A stretch of DNA of 64,000 nt from Odiellus spinosus (Eukaryota > Arthropoda > Arachnida > Opiliones > Phalangiidae). Location of the stretch: assembly GCA_963920705.1 (NCBI GenBank), contig OY987234.1, positions 4,061,351 to 4,125,350 on the forward strand, in the 5' to 3' direction. The notes beneath the pieces are model-generated. The model was not told the DNA's origin. It ran no database searches and was given only the letters and a program-made list of their open reading frames with translations. Each line of letters starts with the position of its first letter. Within the stretch, counting starts at the first letter, position 1. Position numbers and translations under genes: made by a program. Shown piece by piece: positions 20,544 to 30,694 of this stretch.

Positions 20544-21040
20544 AACTATTTTCCATCCTTATCTATATTCTCGGTTCTTATCTCTATGTTCATATATCAC
20601 GTGATTGGAAGTTTAAATGATAAGGCGCCAAATCAAATGTGAATCTATAACCTATACTGAAACCTCTTTAAGCTTTTATCTTTTCGAATTTCGCGCGGGT
20701 CTTGTATCAGTAGTATCGCGTTATCACCTATGTCAGGTCTTATCTCAATACGCACGAGGAAAAATATAAAACTTGTCAAATATTTAAGATGAAGAATTTC
20801 ACATAGTAAACATCGTGAAACACAAATTTCAAATTGAACTGTAAATATACGATTATTTGCATAAACCGATATATAAATGTGGAAAAATACTTAAACAAGT
20901 TGGTGAAGACCATATTTAAAACAAAATATCTATCGTTAGGCCTAATTACCACGTGTATGAAGATTCGAAATAAATCAATAATATATACAATTAAAACTCG
21001 AGATTTAACCCGAGGAAGTCCTTAAGCCTAATACCCTCGT
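20544..21040. other. Polinton subterminal region
   Basis: AT-rich, with an imperfect echo of the terminal repeat at 20550-20640. It probably holds the promoter and 5' exon of the first gene; a polypyrimidine-poor CGTGTGCAG near 21037-21045 could be a splice acceptor. No gene is read with confidence. Confidence 0.4.
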
Positions 21041-21454
21041 GTGCAGTTTTTCCCTGGGGAATATCTCAAGTCATACCAGGACCGGAAGATGCTTAATATC
21101 CGCGAAATGACGACCGGAAACGGAAAGAACTACGGAATGCTATTCCCCACTAAAAATGGATTCGCCATCCTAGGGGTTCTATGGGAGAAACTCTTGGAAA
21201 AGCATCAAGAAGTTGAAATCATGCTTAACGAAACTAAGAAAGTCTACCATTCTATAAAGGACATAGTAGTTTCACAGCTAACGGAACTTATTAAAAACTC
21301 GTGTAACGGGTGTCTCATTGACCATCCATCGCAATTACAGCATGATTGTTTAACCTATGATTGGGCTGAGCATGTAGAAATGAATTTTTCAACTGCGATT
21401 AATAATTTAAATATCCAATTAATTACTGAAATTTTTAATAACACAACTTTTTAA
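21041..21454 (+). CDS. Small Polinton protein with C-x2-GC...HPSQ..H-x-C pattern, unknown function
   Basis: The frame of about 137 residues is open from 21041, but that codon is GTG. The first ATG lies near 21087, and a spliced upstream exon is possible. The N-terminal part is hydrophilic with predicted helices. The C-terminus holds CNGCLIDHPSQLQHDC, a Cys/His cluster that could bind zinc. I recall similar Cys/His tails in uncharacterised proteins of other invertebrate Polintons, but I cannot verify this. It sits between the left terminal repeat and the polymerase promoter, on the polymerase strand. It could be an early regulatory or DNA-binding protein; this is a guess from position. Confidence 0.55.
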   Translation: MQFFPGEYLKSYQDRKMLNIREMTTGNGKNYGMLFPTKNGFAILGVLWEKLLEKHQEVEIMLNETKKVYHSIKDIVVSQLTELIKNSCNGCLIDHPSQLQHDCLTYDWAEHVEMNFSTAINNLNIQLITEIFNNTTF

Positions 21455-21746
21455 GTTTCGAATTTTGTAAGCAAATGGTGACTAGAATTATTTGCATTTC
21501 GAAACAATATTTGTAAATTCAAAATAAAATTATAATATTCAAACTCGAAAGAATGTCATTTCTTAATATGTAAGCAAATAAAACTGGAGAAGTTTCCATA
21601 TTCAATTAAATATTTGTTCTTCCCATCGTTTATTTCAAAATGGCCACTGCTAATTCTAATCAAGGGTCGATACTTTCAGAGTGAGATAAAGGCTAGCGTT
21701 TCCCCAATTAATCAGTGACTCATTGTTTAAGCTAGATAAGAAAGGG

Positions 21747-21754
21747 TATAAATA
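21747..21754 (+). promoter_or_regulatory. TATA box of the Polinton polymerase gene
   Basis: GGGTATAAATAC lies 120 bases before the polymerase ATG. The ATPase-side promoter has GGGTATAAAAGC, so the two outer promoters share the core GGGTATAAA. Confidence 0.6.
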
Positions 21755-21872
21755 CTTAATTTTCCCAAATCGAAAACATTACAAGTTCCTGCTCTCTTCA
21801 AGCAACATCATCTCCTCTGGTAATATTACAAGTCTTTAATTTTAAACCTAGTTATTAGAAATTAGCTAGAAT

Positions 21873-24800
21873 ATGGTCATTTGCCATATTTGCGGGGCGA
21901 AGTTTGTCCAAAGTCAAAGTTTGCGTCGCCATGAACGAGAAAAACACGGAGATATTAAATTTCCGTGTAGTTTTTGCGATCAAACCTTCTCGAGGAAGGA
22001 TAGCGCTGCCCGGCATACGTTTGCCCACCATCATCCAGCTTCACCATCCCGATCGAAACGCCGCTTGGACATGGACCCTACCAAGGACGCTAAGAAGGTG
22101 AAGACCGACGGAACTCCACCATGGACTATCGACTTGATGCCCGCTTCCCGCCCGGTTCCTGACGCCAACGCCATCCCGTCAACTTCCCGCACTGTTCCCG
22201 ACGCTGCTCCATCAACTTCCGCCGCTCCATCCACCACGAACGTACCCGCCGATATTTCCGAATTGGAGAGGGAATTTCTGGAGAGTCAAAATGATCCAGG
22301 ACTCAAAGAATTTCTCGACAACGAGGAATTTCCGATGGGTACGCTCAGCAACCATGAGAACGAAAAGCTACAGAATTTCATGCGGGAGATGGAAGACCGT
22401 GAAGCAGACGCCATTCCACCACCAGACATCGCTGCCCAAGACGGACCCGGAGTCTTCGACCAGCTGGAGGAAATGATGGCGCTACGCAACGCCATTTTCT
22501 GCGCTCGCTTCACACCGGCGGCTACGGAAACTGACGCGGAGGTTTACGCTAATCGTCACAGGGCATCCCTCCTGAACTATTTGCAAACCAAGTTAGCCCG
22601 TGACAAAGGAATCAAATGGTACTTAACCACGCGGGTACGGTACGTGCGCGAACTCAATACGGGCGAAGAGGTGGAGTTTATCGCGTATCATAATAGTAAC
22701 GTACAAGTGACTTTAACGGTAGACAGTATTAATAGCCAGATTGACGCGTGTATGGAAACTCTAAAACGGAAAATCGAGGAGTTTCAAAAACGCGGAAGTG
22801 GGTGGACCATAGACCGGATCTTATTCATGCAAGAAAATATAATTACTTATTTACCACTCGTAGGTGGAACTTTTATTCAACTACCCAAGGTACTCGCCGA
22901 TAAAAAGGCTATCACGAACATTAAAAACGAGGACAATCGGTGTTTTCTATGGTCCATTCTAGCTCATCTACATCCTGTAAAGATTAACCCTAATCGTTTA
23001 CAGAAGTATATTAGATTTCAAGATGAGTTAGACCTAGCAGGAATTTCATTCCCTTTTGAACTAAGCAGGGAAAAATTAATTAAGTTCGAGGAAAGAAACA
23101 ATTTGTCGGTTAATATATTTTGCTATGAAAAATTCGTATACCCTCTCCACATTAGCGCGAATAGAGTTGAAAAAGCTCGCCAAGTAGATCTTCTTCTTAT
23201 CGTGAAAGGGGAAAAAAGACATTATTGTCTAATTCGTAGTTTGAGTCGGCTACTCAGTAGTTTCTCCAAGGACTCCCATACTACATTCTACTGTCGGTAT
23301 TGTCTACATCGGTTCACTCGAAACAACGCGGAAGCTAATCGCGATGAACATGTCAAGGAGTGCAGTATTCATGGACCACAGAAAATTATCATGCCAAATA
23401 AGGAACCCATACTCGAGTTCCAGAAATTTGGATGGAGACAAAAAGTAAGTTTGACATATATTTTTATTTCTTTTTATTTATTTCTAATTAATTTTTTTCT
23501 TTTATAGAACAAGTTTGTCATATTCGCCGACTTTGAGGCTATCCTCCCTAAAGTCTCTACATGTATGCCCGACCCCACTCTCTCATCTTCGACCACGCTG
23601 GCCCATCACGTATCATGCGGGTTCAGTTACGTGATTATTGGCCCGGACGGAATACCATCAGAACCCGTGACGTATCGGGGGAAAGACGCAACGGAGAAGT
23701 TTCTGGAGAAACTTTTAGCCGAGGAAAAGATTTTGGTTGAGAAAATCAAAGAGAACGTTCCCATGTGTCTTTCCCCGGCGGAGGAAGTAGCTTTCCTAAC
23801 ATCATCAACTTGTTACGTTTGCGGTAAGGGTTTCACCGCCACCGACTACAAAGTCCGCGATCATGACCACACCGATGGATCATTTCGAGGAGCAGCCCAC
23901 AACTCCTGCAACTTAAAATTAAAGGCGCCGAAGTTCATCCCCGTCTTTCTCCATAATCTATCTGAGTAAATATTTTTAAATATTTTCAAAGTTATTTTTT
24001 ATTTATTTATTTATTTATTTATTTTTTTCAGCTACGACGCTCATTTAATTATGGACAAAATCGGGCTAATCAAGGAACATGAGATCAAATGCATCCCCAG
24101 TACCAGTGAGAAGTACATATCTTTCTCACTAGGTGGCCTACGCTTCCTCGACACCATCAGGTTCATGCCCGCATCGTTAGAGGCTTTGGCGTCAAATCTC
24201 GCTAAAGGCGGTATGGACAAGTTTCCATGCATGAATAGTATCTACCAGCCGGATGAAGTTCAACTCTTACTTCGTAAACAAGTCTACGCGTACGATTACA
24301 TGGACGGCGAAGCGAGATTTGATGAAACCCAATTGCCGCCGAAGGAAGCTTTCTTTAATACTCTGACGGAAGAACCTATCACTGACGCTGACTACGCCCA
24401 CGCCCAGACAGTATGGGAAAAGTTCAACATCCAAAATCTAGGTAAGTTAAATATATTGCTAGGTTAGGTTAGATTAGGTTAGGAAATAATATTTTATTTT
24501 ATTTTAGGAGAGTACCACGACTTGTACGTCCAGTCAGATGTCATACTCTTGGCGGATATTTTCCAGAGCTTCCGGACCATGTGTATGGATTATTACGGTC
24601 TCGACTGTACACACGCCTTCACTGGTCCGGGATTCGCTTGGGAAAGCGCCTTGAGTATGACTGGCGTCAAGCTGGAGTTACTCCTAGATTTGGACATGCA
24701 TCTTTTCATCGAGAAAGGGATACGCGGCGGAGTCGCGATGATTAGCCATAGGCTTGCGGAGGCTAATAATAAGGATTTGCCGGAGACGTTCAATCCGACA

Positions 24801-26224
24801 AAACCTAGCAATTACATCGTCTATACGGGTAAGTTAATAGTTAATTCTATTCCGAAAAGGTTATTAATTCAAATTTTTAGATTGCAACAACCTGTACGGG
24901 ACGGCAATGTGTGACTATCTACCGATAAGCGGCTTCAAGTGGATCGGAGCTTGCCCCGACTTCACGGAGGAAATCATCCTTAGTCACCCCGACGATGACG
25001 AGACCGGATTTATCCTGGAGGTCGATTTGGAATACCCCGAGCACTTACACGACGAGCATAACTGCTACCCGCTGGCACCGGAGAAACGAGTTATCACCAC
25101 CGAAGAATTATCTCCTTACTCCAAGGAACAGTTAAAGGAACTCGGACTAAAGGAGAAGGACAGTTTTCCGAAACTCGTGCCTTCCCTTTATACGAAGGAG
25201 AAATACGTCATTCACTACAGGAATCTTCAATACTACGTCTCCAAGGGATTGATAATCACGAAAATCCATCGTATATTAACATTCACCCAGGGACCGTGGT
25301 TGAAACCGTTCATAGATTTCAACACGGAGAAGCGAAGGATGGCCACCAACGTGTTCGAGAAAGATTTCTTCAAGCTGATGAACAACGCAGTCTATGGTAT
25401 GTAACCTAACCTAACCCAACCTAAACTAACCTAATCCAATTACCCACCCTAATTTAATTAATGTTTCTTTCATAGGCAAGACTATGGAAAACTTGCGCAA
25501 TCGGATAAACTTTAACCTCGTGCAAACTCCGGAACGGGCCATCAAGAAGGCCAGCTCCCCGACCTTTAGACGTTTCACGGTCTTCAAGAACGATCTGGTG
25601 GGGATTCATCGCAGTCACAAGGCTCTCGTCCTCAACCGTCCGATTTATATCGGCTTCGCCATTTTGGACTTGTCGAAACTCTTGATGTACCGGTTCCATT
25701 ACGACGTCATCCGAGCTCAGTATGGAGACGCCGCCAAACTTCTCTTCACGGACACTGACTCGTTAACCTACCAGATCGAGACTGAAGACCTCTATCGGGA
25801 TTTTGCTGCAAAGACTGACTTGTACGACTTTTCCGGATACCCCAAGGACCATCCGCTATACAGCGATGCCAACAAGAAGGTGTTGGGAAAGTTCAAGGAT
25901 GAACTCGACGGAACACCCATCCAGGAATTTTGTGGCTTAAGGCCCAAAATGTATTCTATGCTCTCGGCCAAGGGAGAAAAGAAGACGGCAAAGGGCATAT
26001 GCCGTAGAGTTGTCCAGAAGAAAGTCCGCCACGCTCAGTATCGGGAATGCCTCCTCAAAAGAAAACTGACGGTGGAGGAGATGAAACGAATCGTCAGTCA
26101 CCGGCATGAACTCATCACCATAAGGCAAACCAAACTATGCCTAAACCCATGCGATGACAAAAGATACGTCATAGACGGAATTTCCACCCTGGCCCATGGT
26201 CACTGTAAAATTCCAAAGGAATAG
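21873..26224 (+). CDS. Protein-primed DNA polymerase B (pPolB), six exons
   Basis: The enzyme replicates the Polinton by protein priming at the terminal repeats. Five GT-AG introns of 52-79 bases (23445-23507, 23966-24031, 24442-24507, 24829-24880, 25397-25475) leave 4026 coding bases, or 1341 residues, with no interruption. The N-terminus has two C2H2 fingers (C4-C7-H20-H25 and a second from C32). A long conserved region then precedes the exonuclease: ExoI FADFEA, ExoII NLSDYDAHL across intron 2, ExoIII LYVQSDVILLADIF. An endonuclease-VII-like Cys/His insert (CYVCGKGF ... VRDHDH ... HNSCNLK) lies between ExoI and ExoII. Palm motifs follow: A as DCNNLYGTAM across intron 4, B as KLMNNAVYGK across intron 5, C as FTDTDSL. 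Splice junctions restore every motif, which supports the model. The last exon ends at TAG 26222-26224. Confidence 0.92.
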
Positions 26225-26605
26225 TTTTTTCTAAATTTTTCTATCAAATGTTTTTTTTTTTTTTTTTGCTGTATTAGTTTTTATTTATTTCTGTTATGAA
26301 TGAGTTATTAAAAAAATAGTATGAATCTAAACTTTGAATTTATTTTTACCTATTCTTCATAAGCCTATTATAAGCCTAAATCAAAGGTCAGGGCGAAGGG
26401 AATGCCCCCGCGACTACTGCGCCGCGACGCGTTGGTAAATTAACCGCGCGCGTTTGAAATTTGAATCGCGCGCGCGTGAACCGCGCATGTCCACCTCCCG
26501 TCAATTGGTAAAGTCAACTAAAATTAGGTTAGGTTAGGTTAGGTTAGCTTAGATTAGTTTAAATTAGGTTAGGTTAGGTTAGGTTAGATAAAAAACACAA
26601 GTATT
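26225..26605. other. Intergenic region between convergent Polinton genes
   Basis: The polymerase (rightward) and protease (leftward) converge here. It holds T-runs, a GC-rich stretch of alternating CGCGCG words (26430-26485), and a TTAGG-repeat run at 26523-26590 next to the protease stop. No gene is seen. Confidence 0.7.
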
Positions 26606-27070
26606 TTACAAAAAGTTTATTGAAAATCTCTTATACATAAATTCCGAAATCATTTTATCATTGACATTTTTATCTTTTTTAAATCTTGCACATATATTAA
26701 ACAATTTAACACCTCTACATCTATACAATGCAAAATAAACACAATATCCGCCACAAGTCATACTAAAGTTCCCTTGTAATTGTTTGGAGTTAAATGTAAC
26801 AGTTATACTGTTTCTTTCCACAAAATCGTTAAATTTAAACATGTCGGGAGGGTTACCGAAACTGTCAAAGAACTCTGTATTCTTATTACGAGAAAAATAG
26901 ATAGCCGTCCAATGTTCGCCTTCGGTATGTGATAATCCCGTATTTACAATATAGAGTGAAGGAAAGGTTTTAACAGTTTTGGGCAATTTATCGGCTGCGA
27001 AAATACCTCGAAACAGACCTTTAGTGAACGAATCTTTTTCCATTATTTTAGCTAACTGCTGAGAGTCCAT
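26606..27070 (-). CDS. Polinton cysteine protease (adenain/Ulp1-like)
   Basis: The 154-residue protein is the predicted maturation protease that cleaves structural precursors in Polinton-type particles. The catalytic triad is visible in order: His in GEHWTAIYF, Asp in EFFDSFGNPP, the oxyanion Gln in KQLQGNFS and the nucleophilic Cys in MTCGGYCVYF. This is the adenovirus-protease arrangement. The length is close to that of other Polinton proteases. The ATG lies 4 bases downstream of the stop of the capsid-like gene on the same strand, so the two are effectively contiguous. It is intact. Confidence 0.9.
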   Translation of the reverse strand: MDSQQLAKIMEKDSFTKGLFRGIFAADKLPKTVKTFPSLYIVNTGLSHTEGEHWTAIYFSRNKNTEFFDSFGNPPDMFKFNDFVERNSITVTFNSKQLQGNFSMTCGGYCVYFALYRCRGVKLFNICARFKKDKNVNDKMISEFMYKRFSINFL

Positions 27071-27073
27071 TTC

Positions 27074-28372
27074 CTAATTGGTATAATCATAGATAACGTT
27101 CCTGTTTTTGTCAATTTCAATTAAATTTTGAAACTCAGCGTAGTATAATACGCTAACAGTCTTCGGCAAATCCTTGGCGAACTTTAATTCTAAGCGCAAA
27201 TTACCATTCTTTATCAACTGAAATTGCGAAGCTGAACAACTGAGGTCAGCACTCAAATCAAATACGAAAATACAGTTCCCTCCAGGAAACTCTTCGCGTG
27301 ATATAAAGTTCCCTTCGTCAATGAACCATTGGGATGTTTGAGTGAAAAGATTAGTGTACGATCTCATGTACTGATGTCCCTCGAAATTAGGGGTTAAAGG
27401 CTTGTGAGGAACGCTAGTTCCGTCGAGGTAGAGAGCGATATGATTTAAATCAAAGTGTTGGAAATTAAAGGGTGACTGGGTATAATCGCCTAGATAGGCG
27501 TTCTGTTCTACCAGAGCGAAAAGGACTCGTTTGGGTAATTGTCCCATAAAGAGATTATCTCTAACGCAGATTTTAGTTCCACTGTTTATGGAAAAAGAGT
27601 TACACTCTGTTCGAGTTATTGGATATTTCATGGTAGCTAGCTCGAGACATTTGGCGTGGGCAATTGTAATCTCGGGAGTTAATTTTACTTTTCTGATATA
27701 CAGGGAAGCGAGTTCGTATTGTACCTTCCATCTAACGCCACCCGCTAAGGTTTGAATACAAAATTCGTTGGAGCTTTTAATAAATTTAAATTTCAGGTCA
27801 ATCATGTTCGGAATAAAACGTGACTGTTGACACAAGTCCGTGTGAACCGCACCGATCGTCGTAGTTTTTGTATGGTCTTTCGTAAATCCCAACATGACCG
27901 CCAACTCTCCCGGTATAGTTAACGAGTGATCCGGTTTTACGGAAACTTCCACACGTCGTAATCGCGCGATATAACTAAACGTGTATTTAACATTCGTCGT
28001 CGTCTCCGACTCAAACATATCACCCTCGACTGGCGTCTCCTTTTTCAGTATAGTCACGTTCGAGATATCATCTTCGTCGTAATTGAGTTGCTCCAATAGG
28101 TCTTCTATATTCCCGTAGTAACCCGCAGGGAGTTCTACCACTCTCGAATGACTCGTGCTATTTATATTTTCCCCGTGGTTAGTTAAAGATATCCAGCACG
28201 ACGATCTCATATTGCTCCATGTGCGGGGATAGCTGAATTCTACCAAAGCCACTTCGTACGGTACTTGTAATTTAACCGATTCCGGTAAATGTGTTCGGAA
28301 TTTACTGATCGTATTCCCGGGGAAGTAACTCATAGAACTGTCTGACGGTAGGGTGATGTAAAACGTCATCAT
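27074..28372 (-). CDS. Polinton capsid-like structural protein (jelly-roll candidate)
   Basis: The 432-residue protein begins MTFYITLPSDSSMSYF and then NTISKFRTHLP, with a later VALVEFSYPRTWSN. This opening is familiar from uncharacterised proteins encoded in invertebrate Polintons. It is rich in beta-prone segments with few charged helices, as expected for a jelly-roll capsid protein. Its place between integrase and protease fits a structural gene. I cannot decide from sequence alone whether it is the major (double jelly-roll) or minor (penton-like) capsid protein; it is the only protein long enough here for either large role. The start codon overlaps the integrase stop (ATGATG over TGA). 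Confidence 0.65.
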   Translation of the reverse strand: MMTFYITLPSDSSMSYFPGNTISKFRTHLPESVKLQVPYEVALVEFSYPRTWSNMRSSCWISLTNHGENINSTSHSRVVELPAGYYGNIEDLLEQLNYDEDDISNVTILKKETPVEGDMFESETTTNVKYTFSYIARLRRVEVSVKPDHSLTIPGELAVMLGFTKDHTKTTTIGAVHTDLCQQSRFIPNMIDLKFKFIKSSNEFCIQTLAGGVRWKVQYELASLYIRKVKLTPEITIAHAKCLELATMKYPITRTECNSFSINSGTKICVRDNLFMGQLPKRVLFALVEQNAYLGDYTQSPFNFQHFDLNHIALYLDGTSVPHKPLTPNFEGHQYMRSYTNLFTQTSQWFIDEGNFISREEFPGGNCIFVFDLSADLSCSASQFQLIKNGNLRLELKFAKDLPKTVSVLYYAEFQNLIEIDKNRNVIYDYTN

Positions 28373-29481
28373 GCAAGATCAATTTCTTGCACCCAACTAT
28401 CGAATGATGGCGGGTATCCTTTCCAGCGAACGAATCTCTCGATACTTCCGTCAGCCTTACGTCGTTTTTTCAACACTTTTTCGATTTTAAAAGCGCTGTT
28501 ACTCAGGTCCTTGCCAATTTTCTGTAGTTGCTCTCGGTAAAAAATCCCAGTAATGAGCTCTTCTTTCAAGTCGCGTATCTTATATACAGGAGGACTACGA
28601 GCTAATCTCTCGGAAATTTTGAAAAGTTCTTCCGACCATGTAGGTATGTATCCCTTATCGAAGAGATTCTTGTGTTTACTTATACGAACTACGTCACCAA
28701 CATCAAAGGGGAAAGAAAGCGGAGTCGAGAAATCTACGTCACCATATAGATTTTCCCAAACACGTTTAGATGTAGCCGGCGTGACATCGACGGGTTTACA
28801 CTTTATAGATCGATGATAACTATGATTATAAGCTTTCACCATATCTTTTAGAACATTGGTATATTTGAAGGTATTATTTTCCGTAAAATATCGATACATT
28901 CGAGTCTTCATAGTCCGGTTAAATCTCTCTACTATCGTCGCTTTCAGTTCCGATTCAGGGGCGAAAAACTTTATCCCTCTACGTTTTAACTCGTTTTGTA
29001 CTTCCTTGCATACAAACTCATTACCGTGATCCGATTGGATTCGTTTCGGCGAACGACCGGAATCTAAAATGCCGTTTAACGCTCCGAGAATAGTCTTTCC
29101 TTTCTTGTCCTTGATCGCAACCACGAAGGCAAACTTACTGAAGACGTCGATACAGCATAATAGATAACGGAAACCATTATTATATCTGGTAATACTCTTC
29201 AAATCAGCCAAGTCTATTTGCCACTGTTCGTCGATCCCGTAGACTATAGTTTTATTTCTAGTGAAGTGCTTCCTCGCACTCCTGTGAAGTGTATAAGTAT
29301 CTTGGGTTTTCAGGAAATCGCTTATTTCTCTGATAGTAACCTTTAATCCTCGGTCTTTAGCCGCTCGGTATAGGCCGTCAATACTACCGTAAGAACCCGG
29401 ATCCGAAACCTTATTATAAATCTTTTTAAGTTCTTCCATTGAATGAACAGTTGTTCGAAGTACTATAATGCCAGAATACAA
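28369..29481 (-). CDS. Polinton integrase (rve fold, C-terminal chromodomain)
   Basis: The enzyme joins Polinton ends to target DNA and makes the 6-bp duplication seen here. The DD35E core is complete: WQIDLADL (first Asp), IQSDHGNEF (second Asp) and TIVERFNRT (Glu). Upstream is the zinc-binding-like region RSARKHFTRN. The last 45 residues form a chromodomain with FKIEKVLKKR, FVRWKGYP and FDSWVQ, including the aromatic residues that usually contact methyl-lysine. That suggests targeting to modified histones. The start may be the Met at residue 15 (29437-29439), because the first ATG overlaps the small membrane-protein gene. It is intact at 370 residues and overlaps the capsid-like gene by four bases. 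Confidence 0.93.
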   Translation of the reverse strand: MYSGIIVLRTTVHSMEELKKIYNKVSDPGSYGSIDGLYRAAKDRGLKVTIREISDFLKTQDTYTLHRSARKHFTRNKTIVYGIDEQWQIDLADLKSITRYNNGFRYLLCCIDVFSKFAFVVAIKDKKGKTILGALNGILDSGRSPKRIQSDHGNEFVCKEVQNELKRRGIKFFAPESELKATIVERFNRTMKTRMYRYFTENNTFKYTNVLKDMVKAYNHSYHRSIKCKPVDVTPATSKRVWENLYGDVDFSTPLSFPFDVGDVVRISKHKNLFDKGYIPTWSEELFKISERLARSPPVYKIRDLKEELITGIFYREQLQKIGKDLSNSAFKIEKVLKKRRKADGSIERFVRWKGYPPSFDSWVQEIDLA

Positions 29482-29614
29482 AATCGCTAACTTCTATAAT
29501 TATTATTATAAATACAATTAAAACTGCAGTTAATAACTTGGGGGAATTTATAAATGACTCGAATAGAGACGCTAAAAGTCCTACAGAGACAGCCTCGACA
29601 TTACCACTCTCCAT
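29426..29614 (-). CDS. Small predicted membrane protein of the Polinton
   Basis: The 62-residue frame has one strongly hydrophobic segment, LLTAVLIVFIIIIIEV, followed by an aromatic FVFWHY stretch and a polar tail. It overlaps the start of the integrase frame by 56 bases. Its position within the gene block and the single membrane span suggest a real small protein, perhaps involved in entry or exit or in the particle membrane. No family is recognised, and chance remains possible because the region is AT-rich. Confidence 0.4.
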   Translation of the reverse strand: MESGNVEAVSVGLLASLFESFINSPKLLTAVLIVFIIIIIEVSDFVFWHYSTSNNCSFNGRT

Positions 29615-29678
29615 GTCAAAGCCTAATTAATAAATGAATCGAGAAAATATATTCAAGTGTATTTTATTGGTATAAATA

Positions 29679-30293
29679 TTATAATGAAATCCAATTACAG
29701 AAACCGCGACCCTTCATTGGTTCGTCAGAATAATACTCATCTTCCGTTTCATCTTTATATTCCCTCTTCTCGGGTGGGATGACGTCACGTTTGCGGATTT
29801 TTATTAGAGATCTAGGCGCGTTCACTTTATACAACAATTCGTAGAACTCTTTCGAGCCCGTAACGGCGATTTTTTTCTTTGATTTCGATACTGAATAAGC
29901 TAGGAGATCGACGATGTTCGATCCTACGACTCTACGCTTGTTGTAAATTAACTCCCCGGCGTCAGTCCATTTAATTTTCAATGATAACTCTAACCACTTG
30001 TATAAATCTAAACATTCCGAAGTCATATATGACGGCACGCCGGAAGCAATCTCCGCACTCCAATTTTGTATTTTCGGTTTTTTAACTTTTTTCTTCGATC
30101 TTTTATTAATAACCCTCGAGAGCACGTGATTATAGCGATTAATTTTGTCCGTGTTGTTCAAATTGGGATCATCGAGAATGTCTTTAATTTTATCCGTCTT
30201 TTCCAATTCCAAAGTTTTATCCACTTTAAAGTCTTTCTCCGAATTAAGCCTTTGGTAAGTTTCCTCGGAGATTAAAAACATTTTTTTCGCCAT
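29679..30293 (-). CDS. Polinton protein of unknown function, 204 residues
   Basis: The N-terminal half is charged and helical and contains the basic block KRSKKKVKKPK, which could bind DNA or act as a nuclear signal. The middle includes KWLELSLKIKWTDAGELIYN. Then follows a patch with GSNIVDLLAYSVSKSKKK and SKEFYELLYKVNAPRSLI. The tail is acidic and Tyr-rich. This order resembles small accessory proteins that I associate with other invertebrate Polintons, but I cannot name a function. It starts three bases after the stop of the next upstream gene on the same strand, which implies shared transcription. Confidence 0.65.
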   Translation of the reverse strand: MAKKMFLISEETYQRLNSEKDFKVDKTLELEKTDKIKDILDDPNLNNTDKINRYNHVLSRVINKRSKKKVKKPKIQNWSAEIASGVPSYMTSECLDLYKWLELSLKIKWTDAGELIYNKRRVVGSNIVDLLAYSVSKSKKKIAVTGSKEFYELLYKVNAPRSLIKIRKRDVIPPEKREYKDETEDEYYSDEPMKGRGFCNWISL

Positions 30294-30295
30294 CT

Positions 30296-30694
30296 TTAAT
30301 TGATAACTTTAGATAGGATAGCCCCTGCTATCGAACTGATTATCGGGAGTAGTAATGGGAGAAATCCACCTTTTTGAATTAAAATTTGTCTTCTTTTAGC
30401 CGGAGTATTTTTCTTGGCCACGCGACGTATGGAGTTGCAATGCTTCTTCAGTCGTTTCTTCTCGTCATCTGTGAGAGAAACGTTACCCTGCAGTATATTT
30501 ATACAACATTCGGCGATGGTTTTTATTTCTTCTTTACTCGCGTATTTAATGGCGGCGTTTCGCTGACACGCGTTACACGAACTCAGATATTTTAGAAAGT
30601 CTAAGTGCTCGTGTACTCTCTTCGGCGGAGCCATGTAGCTAATCGGGCAGCCTTCACGAGCGTACAATTGTTTTCGTCTCGGTGAAACGTACAA
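30296..30694 (-). CDS. Small Polinton protein with C-terminal hydrophobic segment
   Basis: The 132-residue frame (perhaps starting at the Met of MAPPKRVHEH) has a helical core with SSCNACQRNAAIKYA and ILQGNVSLTDDEKKRLKKH. Next comes a basic stretch, then GGFLPLLLPIISSIAGAIL near the end. A cationic helix bundle plus a short hydrophobic tail preceded by GG recalls proteins that are cut by adenain-type proteases and disrupt membranes, such as adenovirus protein VI. This analogy is inference only. It overlaps the preceding frame (30601-31080) by about 90 bases, which would be removed if the internal Met is used. Confidence 0.65.
   Translation of the reverse strand: MYVSPRRKQLYAREGCPISYMAPPKRVHEHLDFLKYLSSCNACQRNAAIKYASKEEIKTIAECCINILQGNVSLTDDEKKRLKKHCNSIRRVAKKNTPAKRRQILIQKGGFLPLLLPIISSIAGAILSKVIN

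Noticed and set aside
21873..23507. Stand-alone zinc-finger protein ending at 23507
   Set aside because: The apparent C-terminus after 23445 is an intron with GTAAGT and TTTATAG borders. Splicing joins it to the exonuclease domain of the polymerase.
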